A DNA stretch of 8,826 nt from Proteobacteria bacterium SPGG2 (GCA_001643475.1 LXTK01000263.1:1138-9963); one strand, 5' to 3'. Shown: positions 1 through 6,437, counted from the first letter of the stretch. Notes: generated by a model not told the origin, from the sequence alone. Numbers and translations are program-made.

Positions 1-171
1 GTAGACATATCGGTATCGCGTGTTGTTGGGCTCCAGGTCAATCGCTTTCTTGAGTGCGTTTAAGGCGTCGGTTAACCGCTTCTCCGCGTAGATACCTTCG
101 CAGTAAAATGCGATGAGCGATCCAACGATAAGATAGCTCACGAGATGTCGGGTTAGTGGAGGGCAGGGCAT
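1..171 (-). CDS. TPR-repeat protein with N-terminal membrane segment (partial, runs off left edge)
   Basis: Reading the minus strand from an ATG at 171-169 gives 57 residues with no stop before the window edge, so the C-terminal part is missing. Residues about 10-23 (LVSYLIVGSLIAFY) form a hydrophobic segment, either a membrane anchor or an uncleaved signal. It is followed by EGIYAEKRLTDALNALKK and AIDLEPNN, which match the tetratricopeptide consensus (small/aromatic residues, the A-L-xx-A spacing and the closing L-x-P-N-N). TPR proteins usually mediate protein-protein contacts, and the partner cannot be told. The reading frame is closed upstream by a TGA, and no ATG, GTG or TTG lies between that stop and residue 1. 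No clear Shine-Dalgarno sequence precedes the ATG, so the start is uncertain; an internal GTG at residue 11 is a poorer alternative. The TPR call is fairly safe; the exact start and overall function are not. Confidence 0.62.
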   Translation of the reverse strand, partial: MPCPPLTRHLVSYLIVGSLIAFYCEGIYAEKRLTDALNALKKAIDLEPNNTRYRYVY

Positions 172-285
172 CGAAGCTAGAACGCTACGCTCAGTGACCT
201 TTGGTCAAAGCGGCAATTATAAGTGCCGGCATCAGGGCTTTGGCAAGCACGTGGACGAAATTGCAAATGATCTATCCAACTCTAC

Positions 286-439
286 TGCTTCTACGCTAAG
301 ACGCGGGATTCACGAGGTCGCCGAGAAGTTTCGCGAAGGTTACCTTAACCGGTGGCAACTACGTACGTACCCTACGCGATATTGCGTATAGTATTCTTGG
401 TATTTTATGCCCCATACTCTGCGACTAGGGATTTTTCGT
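286..439 (+). repeat. Imperfect ~150-bp dispersed repeat, copy A
   Basis: This segment aligns by eye with 6284-6437 in the same orientation. Both begin with TGCTTCTACG and end near a GGATTTTTCG block. The best part, 308-376 against 6308-6375, has about 55 of 69 positions identical with one gap, including CCTTAAC, GCAACT and CGTACGTAC. The rest is weaker, with a few single-base indels. No frame stays open through both copies, and in the frame I compared the mismatches fall about equally on all three codon positions. It therefore looks like a nucleotide-level or decayed repeat rather than a conserved protein. The copy sits upstream of the minus-strand TPR gene and about 420 bp before the BCCT gene. 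Confidence 0.6.
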
Positions 440-647
440 CTTTTGACTTCGCATTGATCTTTGCTGCCTCCGATCAAGATAAACAAGGAGCAATTTCTGG
501 CGGGGGATTCCTGAGTGTAACTTCGCATTTGTCCAGCATAAGAACTGGGCTGGGCGGATAGGTACGAAAATGTGAACGCGGAATAACGCTAATTATCCAA
601 GAAGCAAAAATATATTGGCACATCATGCCCTGATCAATGTCCGATTC

Positions 648-662
648 CCAGTTCGGAACTGG
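648..662. promoter_or_regulatory. 15-bp palindrome, possible operator
   Basis: CCAGTTC-G-GAACTGG is a perfect inverted repeat with 7-bp arms and a single central base. It lies about 33 bp before the ATG at 695 and downstream of the TATATT hexamer at 611-616. Palindromes of this size and place are typical of sites for dimeric repressors, but I recognise no specific regulator, and no regulator gene is nearby. Confidence 0.3.
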
Positions 663-694
663 CGTAAAACAGAAACTACCACAAGGAGAAAACC

Positions 695-850
695 ATGGGG
701 ATCATGAGAAACACCCCAGCTATCTTGAGTACAGTCGCGCTCCTGGCAACCATACGGTGGATATCGCACCCACGCTGTCGCTTTTGGTTGGAGCGAAACC
801 CCCAACGGGTGCGTTTGGTGCTCCCCTTAACGAAGTCATCGAATAACTAA
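695..850 (+). CDS. Short ORF upstream of BCCT gene (leader peptide or eroded secreted protein)
   Basis: An ATG at 695 is preceded by a good ribosome binding site (AAGGAG, 6 nt spacing) and opens a 51-codon frame that ends at TAA 848-850, only 6 nt before the BCCT start. The first 20 residues (RNTPAILSTVALLATI) look like a signal peptide or short membrane segment. The remainder is rich in R and W and does not look like a normal protein. A neighbouring frame over 756-846 gives TVDIAPTLSLLVGAKPPTGA and ends NEVIE-stop, which looks more protein-like. A frameshifted small secreted protein is therefore as likely as a true leader peptide. The ORF shares the BCCT frame, with one stop codon between. 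Its strong binding site contrasts with the poor one of the BCCT gene, so it may help translate that gene by coupling. Confidence 0.35.
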   Translation: MGIMRNTPAILSTVALLATIRWISHPRCRFWLERNPQRVRLVLPLTKSSNN

Positions 851-856
851 AAACCT

Positions 857-2341
857 ATGTTTAAAAACACGCTACTAATTATTGCCCTGGCCCTGACCAG
901 TGTCATTGCCGTGTGGGGCATCGTCGACACGACCGGTCTTGCCGGCTTTGCCGCGTCGCTGGTGAAAGTGCTCTTCAAAAGCCGCGGCTGGTTTATCATG
1001 TTGACGGTTAGCGTGTTGTTGCTCGTGAGTATCTGGCTCGCATTCTCTCCTTACGGCAAGATCAAACTGGGTAAGGATGACGACCAGCCGGAGTTTTCCA
1101 CCATTAGCTGGCTTACCATGTTGTTTGCTGCCGGCATGGGGGTTGGATTGTTATATTGGGGTGCAGCCGAGCCTATCACCCATTTCCTGTTGGCGCGCGA
1201 ATACGTCAACGAGCAGCAGGCGGCGGCGCTGGCGCGCTTCGTCACCAATTTCCACTGGGGCCTGCACGCCTGGGCGATCTATGCAGTGACTGGGCTGGTG
1301 ATGGCCTATTTTGGTTTTCGCAAGGGTTGCCCCACGCTGATCAGTGCGCCGATTCAGCACGTCTTCGGTAAAGTTGTCTGGACACGTATCGTCGGCTGGT
1401 TGAGTGATCTCTTGGCTATTGTTGCGATCGCTATCGGCCTCGGTGGCTCAGTCGCCATGGGAGTCTTCCAGGTGCAAAGCGGTATCGAGTCACTGTTCGA
1501 TGTCGAGAACACAGGTCTATGGTTAGCCATGGTAATCTTTGTTGTGCTCTGCATCTGCTACATCCTTCCTCTGATGGTGGATCTCAGCAAAGGCATGGCA
1601 GTGCTTTCAAATGCCGCCATGGCGACAGCCGGGCTGCTCATGGCCTTCGTGCTATTGGCAGGCCCTACCCACTATCTGATGGGCGGCATCGTCGAGGGCG
1701 TTGGCGAGTACATTGCCGGTGTTTTACCGCATGGCTTTAAGACTTTTACCTTCTTCGACGAACGAGTCGTTGACTGGTTTGGCTCTTGGACGCTTACCTA
1801 TATGGTGTGGTGGCTCGCGTGGGCGCCTTTTGTTGGTGTGTTTATCGCACGCATATCCAAAGGCCGCACGATCCGCGAGTTTATTCTCGGGGTTATACTC
1901 GTGCCGACGACCTTCTCTATTTTTTGGTTTGGCATCTTCGGTGGTATGGGCTTTTTCGAAGCCTTGCGAACAGACACGCCGATCACCGAGGTCGTTAGAA
2001 CGAACGTGAACAACACAACCTTCTTCCTACTTGATACGTTGCCGTTTTCGTCGCTGACGACGGTTGCTACGGTGGTTGCAGCGTTTCTCTTTATCGTGAC
2101 CAGCGTGGTGAGCGCTGCTTTTGTGTTGGCAATGTTTTCGACCGGTGGTGATCTCAATCCCAAGGTCAGAGTGAAGCTAGTCTGGGGCGTTATTCTCGGC
2201 GCACTTGGGCTGGTGATGATTCTGTCCAATAGCATCGATGCCATAAAGTCTATTATCGCACTCGGCGCTATGCCGTTCGTCTTTATCGTGTTGTTGCTAA
2301 TGGTATGCTTGCTGAAAGCCTTGAAGATGGAGGCGCGCTGA
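857..2341 (+). CDS. BCCT-family transporter (betaine/choline/carnitine type)
   Basis: A complete 494-residue inner-membrane protein with about 12 hydrophobic segments. Family hallmarks are clear: the glycine-rich stretch GMGVG (93-97) followed by LLYWGAAEP; FHWGLHAWAIY, with W134, W139 and Y142 in the spacing of the TM4 aromatic box of BetP (W189, W194, Y197); and VWWLAWAPFVG with ARISKGRT, where W318, W319 and W322 match the TM8 tryptophans. T415-S416 (IVTSVVSA) corresponds to the BetP sodium-site Thr-Ser, so sodium-coupled uptake of a betaine-like trimethylammonium compound is the best guess. The exact substrate is not readable. The protein ends soon after the last membrane segment and lacks the long charged C-terminal tail linked to osmosensing in BetP, so a nutrient-uptake role is as likely as osmoprotection. 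The start lacks a clear Shine-Dalgarno sequence (CTAAAAACCT-ATG), and its stop overlaps the next gene. Confidence 0.93.
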   Translation: MFKNTLLIIALALTSVIAVWGIVDTTGLAGFAASLVKVLFKSRGWFIMLTVSVLLLVSIWLAFSPYGKIKLGKDDDQPEFSTISWLTMLFAAGMGVGLLYWGAAEPITHFLLAREYVNEQQAAALARFVTNFHWGLHAWAIYAVTGLVMAYFGFRKGCPTLISAPIQHVFGKVVWTRIVGWLSDLLAIVAIAIGLGGSVAMGVFQVQSGIESLFDVENTGLWLAMVIFVVLCICYILPLMVDLSKGMAVLSNAAMATAGLLMAFVLLAGPTHYLMGGIVEGVGEYIAGVLPHGFKTFTFFDERVVDWFGSWTLTYMVWWLAWAPFVGVFIARISKGRTIREFILGVILVPTTFSIFWFGIFGGMGFFEALRTDTPITEVVRTNVNNTTFFLLDTLPFSSLTTVATVVAAFLFIVTSVVSAAFVLAMFSTGGDLNPKVRVKLVWGVILGALGLVMILSNSIDAIKSIIALGAMPFVFIVLLLMVCLLKALKMEAR

Positions 2342-2481
2342 TGACACTCTGGGAAAACATCATAGATACCATACTTAATGTCACTGTCTTCGTGTTCATC
2401 GGCCTTTTGATTTGGCTCTACCTTAAGAAGGAACCGGACAGCCACGCCACCGATGAGGAAAAGAAACCCAGGCAGAGTTGA
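2341..2481 (+). CDS. Small single-span membrane protein coupled to BCCT gene
   Basis: A 46-residue ORF whose ATG shares one base with the BCCT stop (TGATG). It is preceded at 7 nt by GGAGG (2329-2333), embedded in the last codons of the transporter, so translational coupling is very likely. The predicted protein has a short N-terminal amphipathic part, one hydrophobic helix (residues about 11-28, ILNVTVFVFIGLLIWLYL), a KK stop-transfer and a charged hydrophilic tail rich in E, K and D. The layout suggests an N-out, C-in small membrane protein. I recognise no family. By position it could be an accessory or stabilising subunit of the transporter, as small membrane proteins are for other carriers, but this is inference. 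A chance ORF is unlikely given the overlap, the binding site and the clean membrane topology. Confidence 0.72.
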   Translation: MTLWENIIDTILNVTVFVFIGLLIWLYLKKEPDSHATDEEKKPRQS

Positions 2482-2589
2482 CGAAAACGGCTAATCGTGT
2501 GTTGGCCAATGAGAAGTCGAAGGAACCGCTGCAAATATGATAAGATCTTTCGCAGAACTAACTTATATAAAGCAAGGGAGCCGTCAGTT

Positions 2590-4233
2590 ATGTCACCCAT
2601 GATTGCGCGGAAGAATCGGCTTACCAGCGCCGATCGGGATTTACGTGGTCCCCGTGGTAGCACTGGCGGGCCCAATCGGCGTCTACCGACATGTCTAATC
2701 GGTCTAATTGCGCTAGCTTCATTTGTTACCAGTTGTACAACCCTTGGCCCCGATTACAAGAAGCCTGAAGCAGAGGTGTCGCAGCAGTGGATAGACATCG
2801 ATGCGCCACGCGTGAACAGCGTGCCTGCGGATCTCGCTGATTGGTGGGCGGTCTTCAATGATCCTGTGCTTAATTCGCTTGTCGAAATGGCGTACACGCA
2901 GAACCTGACGCTACGCATCGCCGGTCTCCGTATTCTAGAGGCGCGTGCGAACTTAGGCATTGCGGTTGGCAGCAAATACCCGCAAGTTCAGCAGATCAAC
3001 GGCAATGCGACACGGGTTGAAATCAGTGACAACGACCCCGGTTCCAAGCTTGTCGATCGCCACTTTAACAGTGCCGAGGCCACTTTTGATCTTGCTTGGG
3101 AGATCGACTTTTGGGGTCGGTTTCGGCGTGCCATCGAATCGGCAGAGGCGCAGTTCGATGCCTCGGTTGCCGATTATGACGATGTCATGGTGGCGCTTGC
3201 GTCCGAAGTCGCTCGCGCTTATGTGTTAATACGGACGTTCGAAGAACGTCTGGCGCTGGCGGAACAGAATGTGGTCACGCAGGAGCGTGCGCTTCGAATC
3301 GCAGACGTCAAATTCCGTAATGGCGCGGTCACCGAACTCGATGTGCAGCAGGCGAGGGCGATACTCGCGAATACGGAAGCCTTGATCCCGGTCCTCGAAA
3401 CTGGTTTGCGTCAGGTGAAAAACGCGTTGGCCGTGTTGCTAGGATTGACGCCCAGGGATATGAGCGATCTGCTCCAGGGTCCGGCGCCGATTCCCGTTGC
3501 ACCTTTTGAAGTCTCGACCGGCGTGCCGGCCGAGCTTTTGCGGCGTCGCCCCGACGTCCGCCGCGCCGAGCGATTCTTGGCCGCACAAAGCGCCCAGATC
3601 GGTGTCTCCATTACCGATCTCTATCCGCGCTTTTCGCTCGTCGGTTCGGTGGGCTTTCGTACGAGTGATTCGAGCGAGACCAGCTTCACGATGGATAGTG
3701 GGCTCAGTGATCTGTTCGATTCAGATAGCGCCACCGGCTTTCTCGGGCCGTTTTTCTCTTGGAATATTTTTAACTATGGCCGCATCAAGAACAACATTCG
3801 TGTGCAGGATGCCCGCTTTCAGCAACTGTTGATTAACTACCAGAATACGGTACTCACGGCACTGGCAGAGACGGAGAATGCGATCGTCGCCTACTTGAGG
3901 TCCCACGAGCAGGCGAAGTTTCTTGGGGAAAGTGTGAAAGCGGCCCAGCGCTCCGTGCAACTCTCCTTGATCCAATACCGTGAAGGGACCACCGACTTCG
4001 ACCGTGTACTCAATACGCTCACGTTTCTCGTCGAGCAGCAGGATAAGTTTACCGCGACCACCGGCGATATCGCTACCAACCTGGTTGCAATGTACAAGGC
4101 GCTCGGCGGCGGCTGGCAGGTGCGCGGCGAGCGCAAGATCGAAGATTACGTGCCCGAGGAGGACAAGCAACAACTTCGCGCCCGCACCAAGTACTGGCGC
4201 AAGGTGTTACCAGCCTCGGCGGAAACCCAGTGA
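2590..4233 (+). CDS. Efflux system outer-membrane lipoprotein, NodT/OprM-like (TolC superfamily)
   Basis: A 547-residue outer-membrane factor that would form the trimeric exit duct of a tripartite efflux pump. After a long basic N-region there is a hydrophobic stretch (residues 33-48) and a lipobox, FVTSC, with the lipidated Cys at residue 49. It is followed by TTLGPDYKKP, the usual start of mature NodT-type proteins. Two OEP repeats are visible. Typical motifs are WEIDFWGRFRRAIE (170-183), the FRNGAVTELDV segment, PAELLRRRPDVRRAE (313-327) at the start of the second repeat, and LYPRFSLVGSVGF. I chose ATG 2590 because GGGAG lies 9 nt upstream and the lipoprotein signal follows; the open frame extends back to 2497, but those residues look unlike a signal sequence. 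An ATG three codons later is also possible. No membrane-fusion or RND/ABC pump gene lies next to it in this window, so its partners are unknown. Confidence 0.93.
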   Translation: MSPMIARKNRLTSADRDLRGPRGSTGGPNRRLPTCLIGLIALASFVTSCTTLGPDYKKPEAEVSQQWIDIDAPRVNSVPADLADWWAVFNDPVLNSLVEMAYTQNLTLRIAGLRILEARANLGIAVGSKYPQVQQINGNATRVEISDNDPGSKLVDRHFNSAEATFDLAWEIDFWGRFRRAIESAEAQFDASVADYDDVMVALASEVARAYVLIRTFEERLALAEQNVVTQERALRIADVKFRNGAVTELDVQQARAILANTEALIPVLETGLRQVKNALAVLLGLTPRDMSDLLQGPAPIPVAPFEVSTGVPAELLRRRPDVRRAERFLAAQSAQIGVSITDLYPRFSLVGSVGFRTSDSSETSFTMDSGLSDLFDSDSATGFLGPFFSWNIFNYGRIKNNIRVQDARFQQLLINYQNTVLTALAETENAIVAYLRSHEQAKFLGESVKAAQRSVQLSLIQYREGTTDFDRVLNTLTFLVEQQDKFTATTGDIATNLVAMYKALGGGWQVRGERKIEDYVPEEDKQQLRARTKYWRKVLPASAETQ

Positions 4234-4301
4234 TGCGACATAACAGGGCTGAACGAACTGTGCGACATTGTCAGGCATGGGGCGGAAACTAGAAGCCAAA
4301 A

Positions 4302-4322
4302 GACGAACGCTCTCGTCCGTTT
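4302..4322 (+). terminator. Weak hairpin after the outer-membrane factor gene
   Basis: GACGA-ACGCTC-TCGTC forms a 5-bp stem with a 6-nt loop, followed by CGTTTCTT. It lies 69 nt after the stop codon and 25 nt before the queF start. The stem is short and the T-tract is interrupted, so it may be an inefficient terminator or chance. Confidence 0.2.
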
Positions 4323-4346
4323 CTTGCTAAAGCCTAAGAGGACGGC

Positions 4347-5165
4347 ATGTCAGATAATCCACTGGGTGGAGTTACGGAATACGTCGATCAGTATTCACCC
4401 GATCTGCTTTATCCGATGCCACGCCAGGTCGGTCGAGGTAGCCTAGGCATCGGCGACGAGCTGCCATTCTCGGGGGTTGATATCTGGAATGCCTACGAGC
4501 TTTCTTGGCTAAACGAAAAGGGTAGGCCGGTGGTAGCTATCGGCGAGTTCCAGTTTCCGGTCACGTCGGCGAATATCGTAGAGTCAAAGTCGCTAAAACT
4601 TTACCTCAACTCGCTGAATGGTATGAAGTACGGGTCAGTCGAGGTCGTTGAGAGTCTAGTAAAAGGCGATCTCGAGCGTGTCTGCGGATCTGAGGTGGAT
4701 GTCCGATTCACGCCCGTCGCTTTGGTGACGATACCGGCTGCCAGTACGCTACCCGGTGTATGCATCGACGAATTAGATGTGCAAGTTTCAGCCTACGAAG
4801 TGGAACCCACGTTACTTGAAAACAGCACACAAGCGGGCAACGAAGTCGCGGAGACGTTGCATTCTCACTTGCTAAAAAGCAACTGCCCGGTAACCGGGCA
4901 GCCGGATTGGGCCAGTGTTCTCGTTGGTTATCGGGGCGACAAGATCCGTCACGAGGCGCTTCTCAAATATTTAATCTCCTATCGCGACCACGATGAGTTC
5001 CATGAGCATTGTGCCGAGCGAATATTCATAGATGTTCTCCATTATTGTCGGCCTACCGCGTTAACCGTATACGCGCGTTACACGCGCCGCGGTGGTTTAG
5101 ACATCAATCCTTTCCGTAGCAATTTCGAAACGCCTCCGCAAAACTTCCGGCTCTGTCGTCAATAG
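4347..5165 (+). CDS. queF: NADPH-dependent 7-cyano-7-deazaguanine reductase QueF (YqcD type)
   Basis: A 272-residue cytoplasmic enzyme that reduces the nitrile of preQ0 to the aminomethyl group of preQ1, the base then inserted into tRNA on the way to queuosine. It has the long two-domain form of E. coli QueF (282 residues). The QueF signature is in the N-terminal half: GEFQFPVTSANIVESKSLKL, with ESKS at 79-82. In the C-terminal half, LLKSNCPVTGQPDWAS gives the thioimide-forming Cys180 and the proton donor Asp187. H219 and E220 (EFHEHC) correspond to His229 and Glu230 of E. coli, all at a constant offset of 10. All key residues are present, so the enzyme should work. AGAGGA lies 5-6 nt before the ATG. 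I see no preQ1 riboswitch in the 113 nt upstream, and no other queuosine gene is in the window. Confidence 0.97.
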   Translation: MSDNPLGGVTEYVDQYSPDLLYPMPRQVGRGSLGIGDELPFSGVDIWNAYELSWLNEKGRPVVAIGEFQFPVTSANIVESKSLKLYLNSLNGMKYGSVEVVESLVKGDLERVCGSEVDVRFTPVALVTIPAASTLPGVCIDELDVQVSAYEVEPTLLENSTQAGNEVAETLHSHLLKSNCPVTGQPDWASVLVGYRGDKIRHEALLKYLISYRDHDEFHEHCAERIFIDVLHYCRPTALTVYARYTRRGGLDINPFRSNFETPPQNFRLCRQ

Positions 5166-5235
5166 GGTCGTGTGTAGGTTATCCGGGTATTTGGTAGATA
5201 TTCCGAGCGGGCAATTGCTCATCATTAGCCTCTTA

Positions 5236-5820
5236 CTACGAATCAGCCGACTTGCTTGGGTGAATTAATGGTTCGATGATTTTGTAAATGTCAGCTCTGT
5301 TCGTTCTAACTTCTTCTTCCGTGAGGCCTTCTAGCGAGTACGGAAACTTAAGCCATTTATCGGTGGTATGAAGATAATAGTCCGGAACCCTGTCCGTCCT
5401 GCCACGCGTGGGTTTGTACCAGGGGACCGCTACACGGATATCACTAGGTAATGTCGACCTCGCTTTCTCCCGCAGGTGATTGATCACGGCATCAACCGTG
5501 AGTCCGGTGTCAAAAACATCGTCTACGATTAATAGAGCATCATGCTGTTTGACGTTCTTAACTACGTAATCCATTCCGTGTACACGAACTGTGCTGGATC
5601 GTTCATCGATTCCAGTATATGAAGAGGTACGTATCGCAATGTGATTACTCTTCACGCCAAAATAACTCAAGACCTCCTGGACGGCGATGGCGATTGGCGT
5701 TCCCCCCCGCCATATGGCAATGATAAAGCTAGGTCGAAACCCGCTCTTGAGAACCATTGCGCCTAGCTTGAACGAGTCTTCAAGGAATTCCTGTGCCGTC
5801 AGATAAATCTTCTCGACCAT
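5236..5820 (-). CDS. Purine phosphoribosyltransferase (xanthine/guanine/hypoxanthine type)
   Basis: A 194-residue type I phosphoribosyltransferase, expected to join a purine base to PRPP in the cytoplasm. The PRPP-binding loop is LLIVDDVFDTGLT (96-108) with the paired acidic residues DD at 100-101. The pyrophosphate loop is IWRGGTP (36-42), a flexible loop SSYTGIDERS follows (66-75), and the C-terminal WLKFPYSLE (156-164) resembles the W-x-x-FP base-binding segment of xanthine/guanine enzymes. Base specificity cannot be fixed by eye. A guanine deaminase lies 0.8 kb away, whose product is xanthine, so xanthine or guanine salvage is plausible. The gene is convergent with queF. No good Shine-Dalgarno sequence precedes the ATG, but a TAG closes the frame shortly upstream and no better start exists. 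Confidence 0.85.
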   Translation of the reverse strand: MVEKIYLTAQEFLEDSFKLGAMVLKSGFRPSFIIAIWRGGTPIAIAVQEVLSYFGVKSNHIAIRTSSYTGIDERSSTVRVHGMDYVVKNVKQHDALLIVDDVFDTGLTVDAVINHLREKARSTLPSDIRVAVPWYKPTRGRTDRVPDYYLHTTDKWLKFPYSLEGLTEEEVRTNRADIYKIIEPLIHPSKSADS

Positions 5821-5941
5821 TGAATAGAGTCTAGACTGTCCAGATACCTAGGCCAGCCAAGGGGGACGCGCAGGCAGATTGCCGCGAAAGTGACGAGGTG
5901 TGACGCTAACGTTTAGGGAACGGGACTAGATACGCGTGGGC
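5821..5941. other. Intergenic stretch with no identified feature
   Basis: These 121 bases lie upstream of the minus-strand phosphoribosyltransferase and downstream of the broken gene, so they should contain the phosphoribosyltransferase promoter. I see no clear -35/-10 pair, hairpin or short gene. Confidence 0.4.
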
Positions 5942-6252
5942 CTAAGCGAACGTCATCAACCGATGACCATACGCTGGTGCCACCGGCCAGGTACCTTCAC
6001 CGCCGAGAACAAGCTCGATTTCATGCTGTTTGCACCACTTTGCGATCTTGCGACAGACATTAGCCAATCTGCCTGCGTCGGCAGACCAAGATGACGCCGA
6101 GACTCGATTCGGCGAGAACGCGCTCGGCCGCGTCCCGGGCGAATCGCCGGTGCGCGACAGCCGTCCGGCTAGACGAGGAGTTTGCGTAAGCAGGATGGAC
6201 CGTGATTGGTGTAGCCGTCTATACCGAAAATCAAGACCTGGAAGGTTTTTTC
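5942..6252 (-). pseudogene. Frameshifted minus-strand gene of unrecognised family
   Basis: Three consecutive minus-strand segments read as good protein, but in three different frames. First (about 6249-6172): TFQVLIFGIDGYTNHGP, then SCLRKLLV, closed by a TAG at 6171-6169. Second (about 6173-6084): AVAHRRF, then ARDAAERVLAESSLGVILV. Third (about 6085-5942): SADAGRLANV, then CRKIAKWCKQHEIELVLGG, EGTWPVAPAYGHRLMTFA and the stop TAG 5944-5942. Joined, they give roughly 100 residues with an alternating strand/helix pattern, as in a small Rossmann-like or receiver-like alpha/beta fold. Both frame changes go the same way (one extra or two missing bases). No ATG opens the first segment. I do not recognise the family. 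Sequencing error is an alternative to true decay. The opposite strand also reads VIGVAVYTENQDLEGFFATY at 6196-6255, but that stretch has no continuing frame. Confidence 0.5.
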
Positions 6253-6283
6253 GCTACTTACGTGAAGGAGTAGCTGCCACCCG

Positions 6284-6437
6284 TGCTTCTACGGCTAAGG
6301 CACCGGGATTGACGAGGCCGCGGCGAAGCTCGCCAAGGCCGCCTTAACGGGTAGCAACTGCGTACGTACTCTACGTAGTTTTCCGGATACCATTCACGGT
6401 GTTTGATGTCAATACTATGGCGCGGCGGATTTTTCGA
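6284..6437 (+). repeat. Imperfect ~150-bp dispersed repeat, copy B
   Basis: This is the partner of 286-439, about 6 kb away and in the same orientation, with the strongest match at 6308-6375 (around 80% identity, one gap). It begins about 30 bp beyond the head of the broken minus-strand gene and ends about 190 bp before the guanine deaminase start. Both copies carry CCTTAAC, then GCAACT and the self-complementary CGTACGTAC. Neither end shows a terminal inverted repeat or an obvious target-site duplication. Confidence 0.6.

Larger units (their letters stand above)
172..694. other. Long intergenic stretch, probably non-coding
   Basis: No convincing gene lies here. Short open frames on both strands (for example 194-391 plus and 340-528 minus) have no ribosome binding site and no recognisable protein pattern. 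What can be seen is one copy of an imperfect ~150-bp repeat (286-439), an AT-rich patch with a TATATT hexamer at 611-616 that could be a -10 element without a good -35, and a 15-bp palindrome at 648-662. The stretch separates a leftward gene from a rightward gene and so must hold the promoters for both. Confidence 0.5.

Noticed and set aside
194..391. A 65-codon plus-strand frame in the left intergenic region.
   Set aside because: No ribosome binding site and no recognisable motif. The corresponding frame in repeat copy B is broken by a one-base indel.
1798..2445. A 215-codon minus-strand frame inside the BCCT gene.
   Set aside because: It is a shadow of the membrane protein's codons; the BCCT frame has unambiguous family motifs throughout.
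2536..2541. A TATGAT hexamer as a promoter -10 element for the outer-membrane factor gene.
   Set aside because: No acceptable -35 hexamer lies at 16-18 bp and there is no extended -10 TG. It remains possible but is not supported.
4234..4346. A preQ1 riboswitch before queF.
   Set aside because: I could not find the short C-rich hairpin and A-rich tail expected of preQ1-I, or any longer structured leader. Only a weak 5-bp hairpin is present.
5166..5235. A bidirectional terminator between the convergent queF and phosphoribosyltransferase genes.
   Set aside because: The only hairpin candidate (GAGC/GCTC around GGGCAATT) has a 4-bp stem and no T-tract on either strand.
5869..6077. A 13-nt exact inverted repeat, CGCAGGCAGATTG at 5869-5881 and its complement at 6065-6077, flanking part of the broken gene.
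   Set aside because: A rough count of possible pairs in 8.8 kb gives an expectation near 0.6 for a 13-nt match, so chance explains it. There are no matching extended ends or duplicated target sites.
6030..6347. A 105-codon plus-strand open frame across the broken gene and the start of repeat copy B.
   Set aside because: Its translation is rich in R, P and S without pattern, it has no ribosome binding site, and the minus strand gives much more protein-like segments over the same bases.
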